A stretch of 64,000 nucleotides of DNA from Kudoa neothunni (Eukaryota > Cnidaria), in assembly GCA_964304625.1 (NCBI GenBank), contig OZ199838.1:8680001-8744000 (forward strand), written 5' to 3'. The translations under genes were made by a program, and so were the position numbers. Of this stretch, positions 12,119 through 25,300 are shown piece by piece. Each line of letters opens with the position of its first letter. The stretch's first letter is position 1. A model generated the notes under the pieces. It saw only the letters and a list, made by a program, of their open reading frames with translations. It had not been told where the DNA came from and searched no databases.

Positions 12119-12745
12119 GCCTTTTTGTTGCGTTTTGTACAAAATTTATTTTTATAATAAATATAAGCATTATTTTATTGAGAATTAGGGGGATTAGACC
12201 AAATTTCAGCCAAAATAAACCCTCATCTAGGTATATTTGTTGTTTTATTCAAAAATCAAACGAAAGACTGTAATTCAATTGTTTGAAATTAAAGGAATAG
12301 AGCAGACTCCAAAACAAAGTTTGATTAATTAAATTATCGATAATCGACTTTTTGAGCATTGCTTATAGGCAAATTATTTTTAATTCCATCTGAAAATATA
12401 GCCTATCTTTACTTTAACTAACTCCGATTAACGCTTTTACGGAAAGAGAATTGTGATTTTCCGTATATGTCGAAAAAATCAGAAGAAATAGAATTCTGTA
12501 CTCTACATTAGATGATCTTGTTTCGAATGAGGAAATTTTTCAACTCGTCGACGAAATGATGTCATAACTTTGAAGTTTCTGAGTTAAATATAAATTAACG
12601 TAATATTTATACATATAATTAAATACTAGTTTTGTTTTTAAATTAATTCTGATTTTTCCGATTTTGTCCGGCAAAAATTTTGCCAAATGTCCGATTTGGG
12701 TTGGCAACGCTAGTGTGAACCACGCCCGCGATTATTCATTACACT
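12118..12745. other. Intergenic with one short frame and a hAT end
   Basis: AT-rich. An open frame of 36 codons (about 12,458-12,568, +) ends TLDDLVSNEEIFQLVDEMMS before a stop; I cannot identify it. At 12,698-12,713 lies GGGTTGGCAACGCTAG, whose reverse complement (CTAGCGTTGCCAACCC) looks like a hAT terminus read from the right. The short frame could be the tail of that element's transposase, but this is a guess. Confidence 0.4.
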
Positions 12746-12749
12746 TTAA

Positions 12750-15070
12750 CCCTTTCAGTCGCATTGTTCACTGTTGTGAACAAACGATCATTTCGAGAAA
12801 TACACGTTACCATTAACTAGTTGGAGATTAAAACTAGAATTTAATAAATAATTTTATTTACGCTTTGTTTTTTTATTTATATTTTATCATATTTAAAAAA
12901 TGATGACTTCAGATTGGAAGATACTTTTTCCTAAATGTGGATTAAAAAATCCTAACTTTATTCTTCAAATAAAAGCTTCTTGTGTTTTATAAATAAATCT
13001 TAACAAAATATATAATATAGATATTTATTTTTAGTTTGTGTTTTTAAGTATTCATGTTAACTATTTAATTATTGCAAAAAATAGCGCTTAAATAATACGT
13101 GTTCACTACAGTGAACAACGGGCGTTTAAGACAAAAAGTTTGGGTTAGAATAGATGACGATTTAATCTTCAACGAATCAAACGGACGTAAAACTGGATTC
13201 GAAATTATTGTTCTTCCAGACCTCGAAGTTTATTCCGATGATGAAATTAGAGACCTAACTTTTACACAGTTGGATGATTTATGTACTAACTTATTGGACG
13301 ATCATGAACTTATAGATGATGAAAATAACTTTAAACGAGTTAAAAAAGGACCTTGGATAAAGTTAACATAAGATGTCAACGTGAGCAATGACTTTAAGGA
13401 AGATGATACTCGGATTGAACCGATTGATTGATTAGTTCAAATTTTTCTTCAGCAATGAATTACTTGAAATGGTATCCCACGAATCGAATATTCATGCAAC
13501 TTAACTTGGTTCAATCTTTCTTACAGATGTTGAAGAAATTCAAAAATTGATTGAAGTTTTGATTTTAATGGGAATTATTAGGATGCCTCGTTATCGCTGC
13601 CACTGGAGAAAATCATTGTATTATCTATCCACCTATTTTTAACACATTTTCCAGAAATCTTTTTCAGCCAATATCAAAGTTTTTGCATTTTTGTAACAAC
13701 GATAAAATAATAAAGGATCATGAATCACCTCATTTTGATCGTTTCGCAATAATCAAGCTCTTTTTAGAACATCTTAAGACTGCTTGCTTAAGCCTTACGC
13801 CAGAAGTTAATAATTTTATAGATAAGCAAATGATTCCTCTTAAAGGAAAATGTAAAGTAACGCAATATCTTTCCAAGAAACCATCCAGATGGGGTTTAAA
13901 AGTTTTTGTAAGGTGTGGGGTCAGTGGAATTGTAATGATTTTCACCTATATGATGAGAAGAGTCCTACTGTCGACCAAGTCTGTTCTAGTTTCAGGAGAT
14001 TTTGTAGTCAAACTTACTAAAACATTTTTTGTATACTTTGAGAACTACTTTACGTCAATTCCATTGCAAGTGTTTTTAAAAAATCATAATATCTATTCTG
14101 TTTGAACTATCAGGAGAAATAGAATTAAGAACTGCCTATTAACTCCTGTAAATGTTTTTTCAAAAAGTAGATGTGGTTTATATGAAAGAGCACAAGATCT
14201 TCAAAACGACATAATATTATCCCAATGATGTAACGGATCCGTGGTCGCTTTATCCTCAAGCTATTCATCCTTGGATCCCAGTTGCAACGCAGAGAGATTT
14301 TGTAGAAGCCAAGGACAAATGACCAATGTTGAATTCCCTAGTGTCGTTTCCGAGTAAAATAAAAATATGGAAGGGTTGATCTTTCGGACATGCTGATGGC
14401 TCTTTATAGGCTAGAACACAAATCCAAAAAATTTTATATGAAAATGTTCTTTTGGGGTTTAAATACAGCTGTTATCAATACCCAGACGCTCTATACTAGG
14501 AACTCACTGATACGAAAGCGCGAAAGAAAGAGATTAAAGATTCTCTCTCATTCACCCAAACCAGAAGTGAATCTTTAATCTATCACAAAAAACAGATAGG
14601 GGTACCGAAGCGAGGTCGACCAAGTCCTGACATATCTCAATTGGAGCCCTCGTCTTACGCAAAACGAAAAAAAATTAACGGGTTGTCAGATTTTATTAGA
14701 TTTGACAATGTGGGACATTACCCTGATATGGTGGACTCCAAAAGCAGATGTCGCCTCTGTAAAAGAAGTACACAGTTTGTGTGTCTTAAATGCAATACAA
14801 TCTGTTGTATTGTAAATGAAGAGATTGTTTTTACGATTTTCCCGAAAAAAAACTAAACAAGATTATTATAGTTTAATTTTTATCACTTAAGAAAATTTTC
14901 AATATTTTTTGTCGTGAAGTCCCGTTGTGCACTGTAGCAAACAACATAATGTTTGAAAAAATGTTTGTTGGGTAATTCCTATGCATAAGAATTTTATATT
15001 TGTGTTCACTGATATTTTTATTATTTGCAAAAAAATTTTAGCCTGAAAAAAAAATTTGGGCTTGAATGGG
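12750..15070 (+). mobile_element. piggyBac-type DNA transposon (copy 2), decayed
   Basis: TTAA flanks it at 12,746-12,749 and 15,071-15,074. The outer ends are CCCTTTCAGTC at left and the reverse complement of 15,060-15,070 (CCCATTCAAGC) at right, about 8 of 11 matching. Next to the left end is the palindrome TTGTTCACTGTTGTGAACAA, and near the right end the related TTGTGCACTGTAGCAAACAA. The body holds one transposase in the same direction. Length, 2.3 kb, is normal for piggyBac. Confidence 0.85.
13099..14853 (+). pseudogene. piggyBac transposase, broken (copy 2)
   Basis: An acidic N-terminal part is open at 13,099-13,369 (IVLPDLEVYSDDEIRDLTF), comparable to copy 1. The catalytic region follows with MGIIRMPRYRCHWRK, FIDKQMIPLKGKCK, KPSRWGLKVFVRCGVS and VYFENYFTSIPLQVF. 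Here the usual aspartate in FDN is replaced by glutamate (FEN). After stops and frameshifts around 14,105-14,390 the C-terminal part reads MLMALYRLEHKSKKFY and FFWGLNTAVIN. It closes with a cysteine-rich domain (CRLCKRSTQFVCLKCNTICC). Several breaks and the changed catalytic residue make it inactive. Confidence 0.9.
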
Positions 15071-15074
15071 TTAA

Positions 15075-16391
15075 AATATGAAATATTTCAACTAACGATT
15101 TCGCACATTTTCAATATTTCTCGTCATAGCGTTTAATTCATCGAATATTCGCTTTATAATACACATTTGCATATCAAAATTGATGTTAATACAAAAATAT
15201 TAAATTATAGTCGATCATTTATGGCTTAACATTTTGTTTACACAGGAATCTTTTTGCAGTTTTCCACATTTAAAGAATATTATTTTGAGGTGTTAAATTG
15301 AAAAATGTTATATATTATAAACTTTATAAAATATGTAAAATTTATTGATGTTAACTTTAATTCCAAGTAATTAAATTAAAAAATAACTAATTATTTAGAT
15401 ACTTGTGTTTAATTGAAACTGATATACGTGTAAGAATATCCATAAATTAATTCAAGTTTACTACGACTTTGTCGCTGAGTTTACTTGATTACTCTAGCTT
15501 TCACTGCAGTTTTAGAAATTTATTTTCGCACATGAGAATATGAGGTGTCTCAGCTCAGCTTAATTTGTTATTCATTTTTTTTCATTATAGTAATATTCTC
15601 CCGTCACTAACTTTTTGAATATTTTTAAGAAAAGTAATGATTTTGATAATATAATAATTGGAAATATTAAAATAAGTTTATATTAGATATATTAAGAAAA
15701 TTTATAAATACACTGATTTTATTAATTTTTGTTACTAATTATAATTAAATAAACTTGTTAAATATTAAATATCAATGATTTAATTTTTGTACTAAATTAC
15801 AAATATACTATTGGATAATAATATAATATTAAACGATATCGCCATAGGCTCAAAAATGAAATAATTTTTTTTCCGTAAGTTTATAGATATTCGAATGTTT
15901 AAAATTTTTGTTGTTGTTTTTGATAAACAAAGCAAAGAAATTAATAGAAACAACAACGTAAAAAAGAATTTACCAGAGTAAAAGGGGTAGAATAAATCCC
16001 ACATATCTAACACAACCGGTGAAGCAAAAAATACACAAGAAAAATTCTCATTAAAAGTAAAAAATATTATTACTTCAGTCGAGCGAGAATGCAAACATGT
16101 AACTAAACAAACAAGGCTAATATTTTGATTATAATCACATTTAAATAATGTAATCGCAAATTTTGAAAATCAATAGGGTAAATATGATTAAAGTATTTAT
16201 TGATTTTAATTAAACCAATAGAATGTTAAAGTAAAGAGAGATTGCTTTGTGAGACGTCAGAAAACGACTTTAACGCACAAACCTGCAAAGAAAACAGAGG
16301 TATGAGATCGATCGAAATAAATTCCAAAAAATACAATATCAATTTCTACAGTTAACTACTAAATACATTTCAAAATAGCGCTGAATAAGCG
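15075..16391. other. Intergenic, very AT-rich, no gene seen
   Basis: About 1.3 kb between the piggyBac element and the 3' end of RRP5. One hydrophobic minus-strand frame at 15,792-16,094 is probably a by-product of T-rich sequence. No structure was recognised. Confidence 0.5.
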
Positions 16392-19300
16392 TCAATAACT
16401 GGAATTTTGCATTTTGAGATACTCCAAAGCTTTTTCTTGCACGTTATTGAATCTACTATGCTGCGGCGGAAGCGATTTTTCGAAATCAGCATACTTTTTA
16501 AAAACTGATTTCATTCGTTTAGGATTCAATCCAAGTGAAAGTAATCGTTCAAAAAGATCACGAACATATTCAGTATTAGTTTGTTTAATGTGTTGATCAA
16601 TCAACACAAACCATATGTCTATTCGATTGGGGTAGTTTTTGAGAATACCATCAAATATGGAACATGCCCTTTGATTATCACCATATTTAAATTCAAGAAG
16701 GCCGCTCTTAACTAGACAATCAATATGCTTCTTTTTATCCAGCACTCGAAGTGCTCTTGGCAACAATTTTCTCGCATCATCCAATCGTGAGTTCTGATAA
16801 AGAAATTGTAAATAGATAAGCCAAGATTTTTTGCTGTGTGCAAATTTTTTTATTAGAAGATTATGAATTTCTTCAGCTTTCAGCGGCTTTCCACTCGAAT
16901 AATAGATTGTGGTGAGACGTTGTAAGAGTTGCTTCTTATCACACAACTGGCTTGCTTGTCTATACGCTTGATCCATCGACTGTTCGTCACCAAATTCATT
17001 CTCAAGATTTAACAAACATATCCACATATTAAACCGATCGTTTTCATTTCTGTAGTTGATCACATTGAGAGTTCGTTTAATAATGTGACGAGCTTGTTCC
17101 AAATCACCTGTTGTGTCCATAACAAATGCAACATAGCGAATCCACCATTGGGAATCATTTGGATTCGAGAGACATTCACGCTCATAGTCTTGGACGGTTT
17201 GAAGTTGACCTTCAACGATAGCCTGCTCTCGATTTCGAATAAATTTCTCTTCAGACAATGGATTATTAAAATTGGTCTCCTCCAAAGGCACAGACTTATT
17301 TCTGATAGGTTTCTTAGATGAGGCATCACCTACTTTATGAGGGACTGATTCATCATCTGAAGATGCATTCAAAAATGCAATGTCTCTCATAGCATCCTTA
17401 TCAATGAGGTTATTGCACAAATTGGATGCAGTCACCACCTTCATTGGTTTGGAGGAAGTCCTCACTGACGTTATTTTGTCCGTTAATACTTTATCCAATT
17501 CTTCAAAACACACCTCGATATGGTGCCTATCAAGAACTCGAACAACTTTTAGATTTAGCAAATCGCCGAGTTTGATCCGTTTCAACTTGGTTTGTGGTAA
17601 TATTTCGATTATTTGCTTGGTAATAACACCAATCACATTCAATGAAATACACACAGTGATATACATGGGTGAAACAAAAACAACATAGCCCTTCAAGCAT
17701 TGATCAGCTGCTAATTCAAATGTGTTCTCATAATCGGGATCGTTTATCGTAGTTGATGATGACCGAGCATTGCTGTTAGCCTTGATGACAGACTCTCTAA
17801 GAGAACACAACAAAACATTTTTAAAACGGCTTTGTGTGACAACAAACACATTCAACTTTTGAGATGGTTTGAACACACTTAACGGATGAAGAGCGTAACT
17901 ATCGGATATTTGAGTTAAAGGTACCAGTGCACTTGATCCACTTTCCTCATCGAGTTTATGACAATCAACGAGTTGATTAGTGATATTCAAATGCAATCCA
18001 AGTTGGGAATCAACCTTTGTAATTGTTGCCTCAACACACTTTCCAATCAATGAAGAATGGGGCTCAGTAGTTTGATGATTACAGGGATCAATGAGTGGGT
18101 CCGTTAGGAACGTGGAAGAGGAATCTTTCATCCTCATTTGGTAATCAACAATAGATACACTGATACTGTTCTTAGTCGTTGACAAAATCTTAACCTTGAC
18201 CAACGCAGGCAATTGAATGTTCTTGATTGACTGGGCCGAGAACCATTTAAAAAATTCTGGACCTTGTACTTTGGCAGTTACTTTGAAGGATAACATTATC
18301 AGTGCATAATGATCTGTAATATGTTTAATGTAGCCTCGATGTGTGGATCCCACAGGCCCCAAGTCATCCATTGATCTCATTATTTTAATTTTTTTAAGAT
18401 CGTCGTCTCCATCGCAGTTTGTGTGCAAATTCTTTTCCTTGTTAAAATGGGATAACAAAGACTTTTTAGATGACACAACAACACTTTTTGGAGATTCACC
18501 ATCCACAACGACACATTCTACCGTTGATTTTAAGGGATAAATCTCTTGAGGATTTTCTGTGAAATCATCATCCACCTCAGTTATCGGTAAGAGAGCATGC
18601 ACACCATGGGCTAATTTCACAAGCTGTCCATAGTTGGGCAAATATTTAATCACTCTACCGAAAAAGCATGATCCAAGTTGTAATGGTTTCGGGGAGACAA
18701 AATCCAATCCAACATTAAATATAGCCCTCTTATCACCGCTGGTTGTTCTGTTGTTAACTGCAGTTTGAAAAACAACACAGTGGATAGCAACACCTGGTTT
18801 CAATGAATTAACATCAAAATCTCGTCTGTAATTGAGTAGTTCGATATGGTCCATTATAGCTGTCACATCGGGGTTAACGCTTAAAACTACACAGTTCTTT
18901 TGCACCTCTTTTACGTAGGCAACAATCTTTTGATCAGGGAGGAGGATTGAATGAGCTGACTTGTGATCGCTGCTTTTGTGAATAAGGGACATTTCCAGTA
19001 GTCGATCAGAATGTTTCTTGAAACTCTTCTTGTTCAAGGAGCCGAATGTTTCCACCTGTCCGATAATAGCACCGTTCAATGAACTACCAACTAACACATC
19101 ATCTAAAGGGTTGGAAAATGATGGTGGATCGGAAGAGAGCTCGGATACATGAACTCTGCCCAGTTGGTTTGTAGCTTTCACATGAACATAAACGAAACAA
19201 CCATTTACATTGTGTACTCTAATATTACAATGTTAATTCGATTAGAATGAAATGATTAAAATAATGATAAAACAAATAAAGCAGTTGTCTTACTTGCAAG

Positions 19301-22300
19301 GCTCGAAATCGCCACGAGTTAAGAGATTGGTTTCGAAATTATCAGGAATAAAAATACACACATTGTTGGTTAAAATTTTGGAAATATTTCCAACAACCGA
19401 CTGCCCAACAACGTATATATCTGAAAGTTTACACAAATCTCCAAAGCCTTTAATTCCAACCCCGTAAAACACAGTATGTATAGGTTGTTCTTCAGTATCG
19501 ATACAAGTAATATGATGATCGTTAATTGAAACAACTGTAAGTTTAGTGGTTTGATTCAATTTATAATTGCAAGTGACATTTTCCAAATCCATTTCGTTGG
19601 AATTCGATTGGATTTTTGTTGATTTTTTATTTTTTTTGCCGACGCTAGTCGGTAAAGCAACAGCATAGACAATATTTCGAACAATATCGCTGGCAACAAT
19701 CAATCCTTTCAGTTGTTGTGAAGGTTTAAATGTGGAATACAACCCTAAATGAAAAATAATAATAATCATTATGAAGAAAAACCACAGTCATTCACGTCAA
19801 CATAATTAATGTAACTACGGGCTCATAAATGCATAAATGACTATTAATGACCTACAGCATGCTCACAATACGCTTCCAATTCAAAAAATCTCATGTTCTG
19901 TAGGAGGCTAGATAATTAATTGTAATGATGAACTTTATATTGATTTAGTGTAGTGCTTTTACGCCATGTTTGTTTTCCATTTACAATATTAGCAGTGGAA
20001 AAATCAAAAGTATATACTAAGGACAAAATAAACACAAAAATTTAATTCAATAAAATTATCGTCTATTTTTGTTTTAACCTTATAAATGAAGAAAGGCAGT
20101 AAATAAATATAAGTATTTATAAAAATGTTTAGTTAAAAATTAACATAAAAAGATGATGATTAAAATAGGAAAAAAAGTCAAAATTGATTTAATTCATTCG
20201 ATAATGATTTTTGGCGTTATGTGAGCATGTGCTTATGAAATATCGTTGATTTTCAAGTCATATAATGACAAATATTAAAAGTGGTATAAATTCATCCACT
20301 TATAATTAAGATAATATGTCATTCAACATTACAAACATTTAACTATAATATTTGTGAATTAACTTTTTATAAACGGAAAAGATATCAACTACATTTAAAT
20401 TTTTATACCATAATTCTTTTAGTTATCATCCAAAAATTGGATCACTACAAATTAATTTGTTGGCTACAGTTGTAGCAACAAAATATTTAGAATAATAATA
20501 ACAACAATAAATTGAGATTAATGTGTTAACTTTACTTAAATAATTATTATAATTATAAAATTCTCCATTTAAATGTCTAATTAGATTATTTTAAGAGATA
20601 AATAATTACACACATTTTTCGGTTGTTTATACTGCACTGTTCATTTTTATCGACAAATGTGGAGTGGAGGGGTCTGGTGTTTATTAATTATGTACTTTCT
20701 ATATATGCTATAGATGGAATAAAAATATATTTTTGTGAATTTTAATAAAATTCTCCGAGAAAATGTAAATTTATAATTTTTAGAACAAAATATATCTAAA
20801 GGGGTGCGCGTAGAACCCATAGTTACCTTTAAGGATCAGGCGTGTTACTAATTCAGTTAAATTACCAGCAAATGCCTCCAAATGTACAATCTTGCATTTG
20901 GACGAATAAGACATCAATTTACAGATAACTTTCTCTGGAGATTTTATCTTTTTAACCTGAAAATGGACAAAATAAACGCAGCACTCAAAAATAGATGTTA
21001 CCACAAGATCGACGTATTCGCCTACATTAGGAATCACTTTTTCTGACGAATATTCTATCAGTGCTTTTTCAACCGAATTCATCTGCTTGAGGTAATTTTC
21101 CAGATAGCCCACACCATGAAACTCACGATCACAGTATGTTCTAGTGGAAGAGGATGCAACTTTGTAAGGTGACATAAGTGAAAATCTTTTCGATTTTATA
21201 AATAATTCGTGAACCTAATCAGAAATGAAACATTCATATCCTATCGATACAAAATAGATACTGTAACTAGGATAGTCTGCCCGATGATAAATAAACTTTC
21301 GGATGAACTGATGTACTCATTGGAAATATTCTAAACCAATGCGATGATTAATGGTTGACGCAGAAAATCAATCAGATTAATTACGGATATTGGTAAAAGA
21401 CCAACAAGAGAAAATCCGATCATAACATTCACACCATTAGGCATGCAACTGACAACGATTCCGGGCAAGGTTTGGCCAACCTATTACAAATACATCTCGA
21501 AAAATAAATATTTACACACAGAAAAATTACAATAAGATCTTCAAATTTCATCGGCAGTTTCTTTGAAATCGAGGTTTTCAGAAAACAACTTTTAAGAGTG
21601 ATCATCTACTCGAAAATGATGGAAAATTTTATTTTAGTAAATAACAAGAGAGGTTTTCGCATAGATAAACGACATTTTACTTGTCTAAATTTTACGGTTC
21701 GTAATCTGAATCGATCGAACGTTTTAATAACAGACAATTACACGTTGTTAGGTAAAGTTAGGATTAAATAAAACAAGCATTAAAATAACTTTTATGATAA
21801 AAGCGCAACGACGTTATGAAACGAACCATAGTGGGTAAGCAAACAAAATTAAATTTATTCGTAAATTTAGGATTAACAGTTTGATAAAGATATATTTCGA
21901 TACGTTAGAAATTGTTTAGAATGAATTAAAACTACAAACTTCTATTATATTGTAACAACTCTTCGATTTATAAAGCTTCGGTACAATTATTAATTTGATT
22001 TAAAAAATATATTTGTCTGCAAAATGAGTATTCAATTGAGATTGATTCAATTTTTGTCATACATTGTTTAGTTTACGAATTGGATGAACATCGCCGGTGA
22101 ATTCTAAGTAAGGGTGCTGCTTAAATATCTGATAAATTTTGAATTATAATTTATAAATAATATTTATGAATTAAAAAAACGTTTAATACACTGTCAAAAC
22201 TGATATAAAAAGATTTAAAGAAAAAAAAAGGATAGGCAAAAATAAAATGACTTATAAAGTTGTTATATAGAGAATAAAAATATTGTTTGATCACATAATT

Positions 22301-25300
22301 TTGACGCTTAAAACATCAATTTAAATTTTTTAAGTAGGCTATTTTTATTTAGAAATCATTAAAGAAAATGAAATGGCTAGTGGCACGGGTCGTAATATCC
22401 AGGTAGGTCTAGTTTTAGCTGTATTTAATTATTTTTAGACCATCGCTATCGCTCCTAGAAACTAAAAATATTTAAATATAACATATTCTAAAAAACTAGA
22501 TATATAAACAGTTTGTAAGTAGGAGTTGCTGAGATTAAAAATTTCAATGCGCAAGCGAGGTTGCTGTTTTGTATTAAAAACTTCACTGTCAATAGTCAGT
22601 GCCTACAAAATATCCTGTAATTTAGGAGTCTGAAAAATGACAACTTTCAAGTCAGTTAAACCCATAAATGTTGAAAAAATATAATATATATTGAAAATAA
22701 GATTTAACTTAGAATTCTCTTGTAAGCAATTACACACGACCAAACGAGAAAAATTTAAAAGTTTGCGCGAAGCCAGACATAAACATTCAAAAATTTGCCA
22801 CTAAATAGACACATCTCAAATATCATACGTAAAAAAATTCAATTCAAATCAACTCTAGCATGAAAATGGAAATAAATGAAGTAAAACAATACGTATATCA
22901 AATGTAGATTGTGATCATTCATAGCGTACCAACAAATCTCCATATACGCACGTGCGCATACATTTAATCCACATGTCTTGCTTTTATTAGCCACCCATAA
23001 AATTACTTTTTTACAATTAGCTATTTTTAATTACTCCTGACCGACTGCTACACCATATAAGGCTAAAAACAATTAACTATAATGAAATCACACACAAGGG
23101 ATTGACCCAGGATTAAAAGGAGGTAAATCATTCCGGCCAGTAGCACAAACATAAATACAGCAGGTAATCGATTTCCCGTAATCCCCTTGGGACCAGAGAA
23201 AAGTTACTGAAAATGCATCACTGACAGATTTTACGTCCTTTTTTTGGTTCGCAAGCAGACAATGAAAAATATTTCGTATTGAAGTAATATAATAAAGTTC
23301 ACCATTATTAATTTTTAGAAATATTTTTAACACAGCTTGAAAATAATCTGGTGGCTATGTATTTAAATCGTTATCATATGCAATAATGAGGGTTTTAAAC
23401 GAAATACTTCTGTAGTTGGACTTTTAAAAATAAATTATTCGTTTATTGAGAGATAGTAGTTAACTTTCTGAATTTTTGTAATGATACGAGAATGATGTTA
23501 TATAATTTCTTCTCATGATTAAAAGTTGGGCTACAGAAATATACGTATAAATCGTTGACAATACTTTTGGAATTATTTTAAAAAATTAGGTATATTTTAA
23601 ATGTTTCATCATCCTCGCTATCTCGTTTTTCTCGAATTGAATGAGTAAATTTTTATTGTTGTTAAAAAATCGTTAATTCTTGTGATGACAAATCAAAGGA
23701 TGATCTGAACAACTCCTAGAAATAGACGTATAAAATTAGCTCATAAATCATTTTCGATCCCTTTTCAGATGTGAATTGGATTCCAGACGTAAATCAAAGC
23801 TTACTTTAGAAAATTTGTACATAATACAATAAATAAACGTGGTTCAATTGATTAAATAGTATAGTTTTATATAAATTGTAAAAAAAGCCAATAGTAGATC
23901 TTGCAGCAGCAACAGCAATCAATTGGTTCTACTAATTATGGTAACAGTTTTGATCGTATAAATGGTCACCCAAGAAAATTGACCATTTTTAATTATGGAG
24001 CGACCTATAACCATAAAGTCTCTTAACGTAATAAATTCTTGCGAATTGAACTCTTTTATTAATTTTATTAGATATTTAATCATCTATAATAAATTGGTTT
24101 TCTTGACTCTGGTGCCTTTAATCAATTATAAACTGTAGCATCAAAATTATTGTTTGATCATTTTTTCAGGATATTTCTTTTGAATGAATCCAAGTTTATT
24201 TTAAATGAGGAAATCAATTAGACATTATTGTTTCAATAGTTTTTGAAGCTGAAATAGGTAGGAGATCAAAATCGCGAAATGTAAAAAATGGGATAATAAT
24301 AAACTTTTCTTGTTGGCTAAATTATTTAAAATGTTATCGTGGATGTAATTAATTAAAAAAGAGGATTTTGAAAATTGAGGTTGTAGCCGAAAAATTACGT
24401 AAAATCGATAATCCCTATTTTTTATAAAAAACTTCTTTATACATTATTTTGTTGTAATTGTTAATTTCAATTACATAAAATAAACTGTCTGAAGTTAAAA
24501 AAATAGTTTTCGCTTTGATAATTATGCATAAGAGAAGAAAAAGTAAAAGTACGTAAAATCGATTACCTACTGTATAATTTTTGAGCTTTAGCGCAAGCAG
24601 TTTCCTATTTAAAATCCAAACAAATCTTCCATATAGATTATTTAAAACGTTTATTTATTATAATTAGTTACATTAAATTTTTAATAATCAGAAATCTTAT
24701 AGAAATTAGAAATAATTAAATATGGTTAAAACATAAGATATTAAATTTGTAAGTACAAAAAATAAAATTCTTTAGGACAAACTAAACTATGCTTTAAGAT
24801 TATATGCTATTTGGTTCACTAACTAATTGAAAAATGCAACTTAGAATGGTGTTCGATTTATCAAGTAAACGAAAATACATCACACATGCTTGTAAGCGCA
24901 AATTAATTTAAAAATTTGTCTGCGAAGATAACCCCTCTGTTAGTACTTTAGACAATAATTTACCAGCGTGGCGTTATTATTTCTTCCGAGGATAAGAGCT
25001 TTGTCAAGACCGTCCTTTTTACCACCACGTTTAACAATATGATACCAAATAGAAGATATATCCGAGAAATCAGACAATTGTCCAACTGGAATTGAGTGGT
25101 GTTTTTTCTGAGTAATTTTTTTAAAATGCTCATTGTGTGCAAAACGTATTTTGATATGATCATTATCAGGATCTTCATAGGACAATACATTCATTACCTA
25201 AATGCAAAATAGTAAGGCTGCAATGATTATAGATTTACAAGCTCAGAAGAATCGACTGTGGTGATTGGAGCTGAAATATTTGAAACTAAATTATCACTAT

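Noticed and set aside
15792-16094. 100-codon hydrophobic minus-strand frame
   Set aside because: Its Phe/Leu/Ile content follows from T-rich codons; no family signature or conserved neighbour.
23088-23333. 81-codon minus-strand frame as an RRP5 exon
   Set aside because: It has no S1-domain pattern (no G-x-V or HxSE-type blocks) and no good splice signals at both ends.
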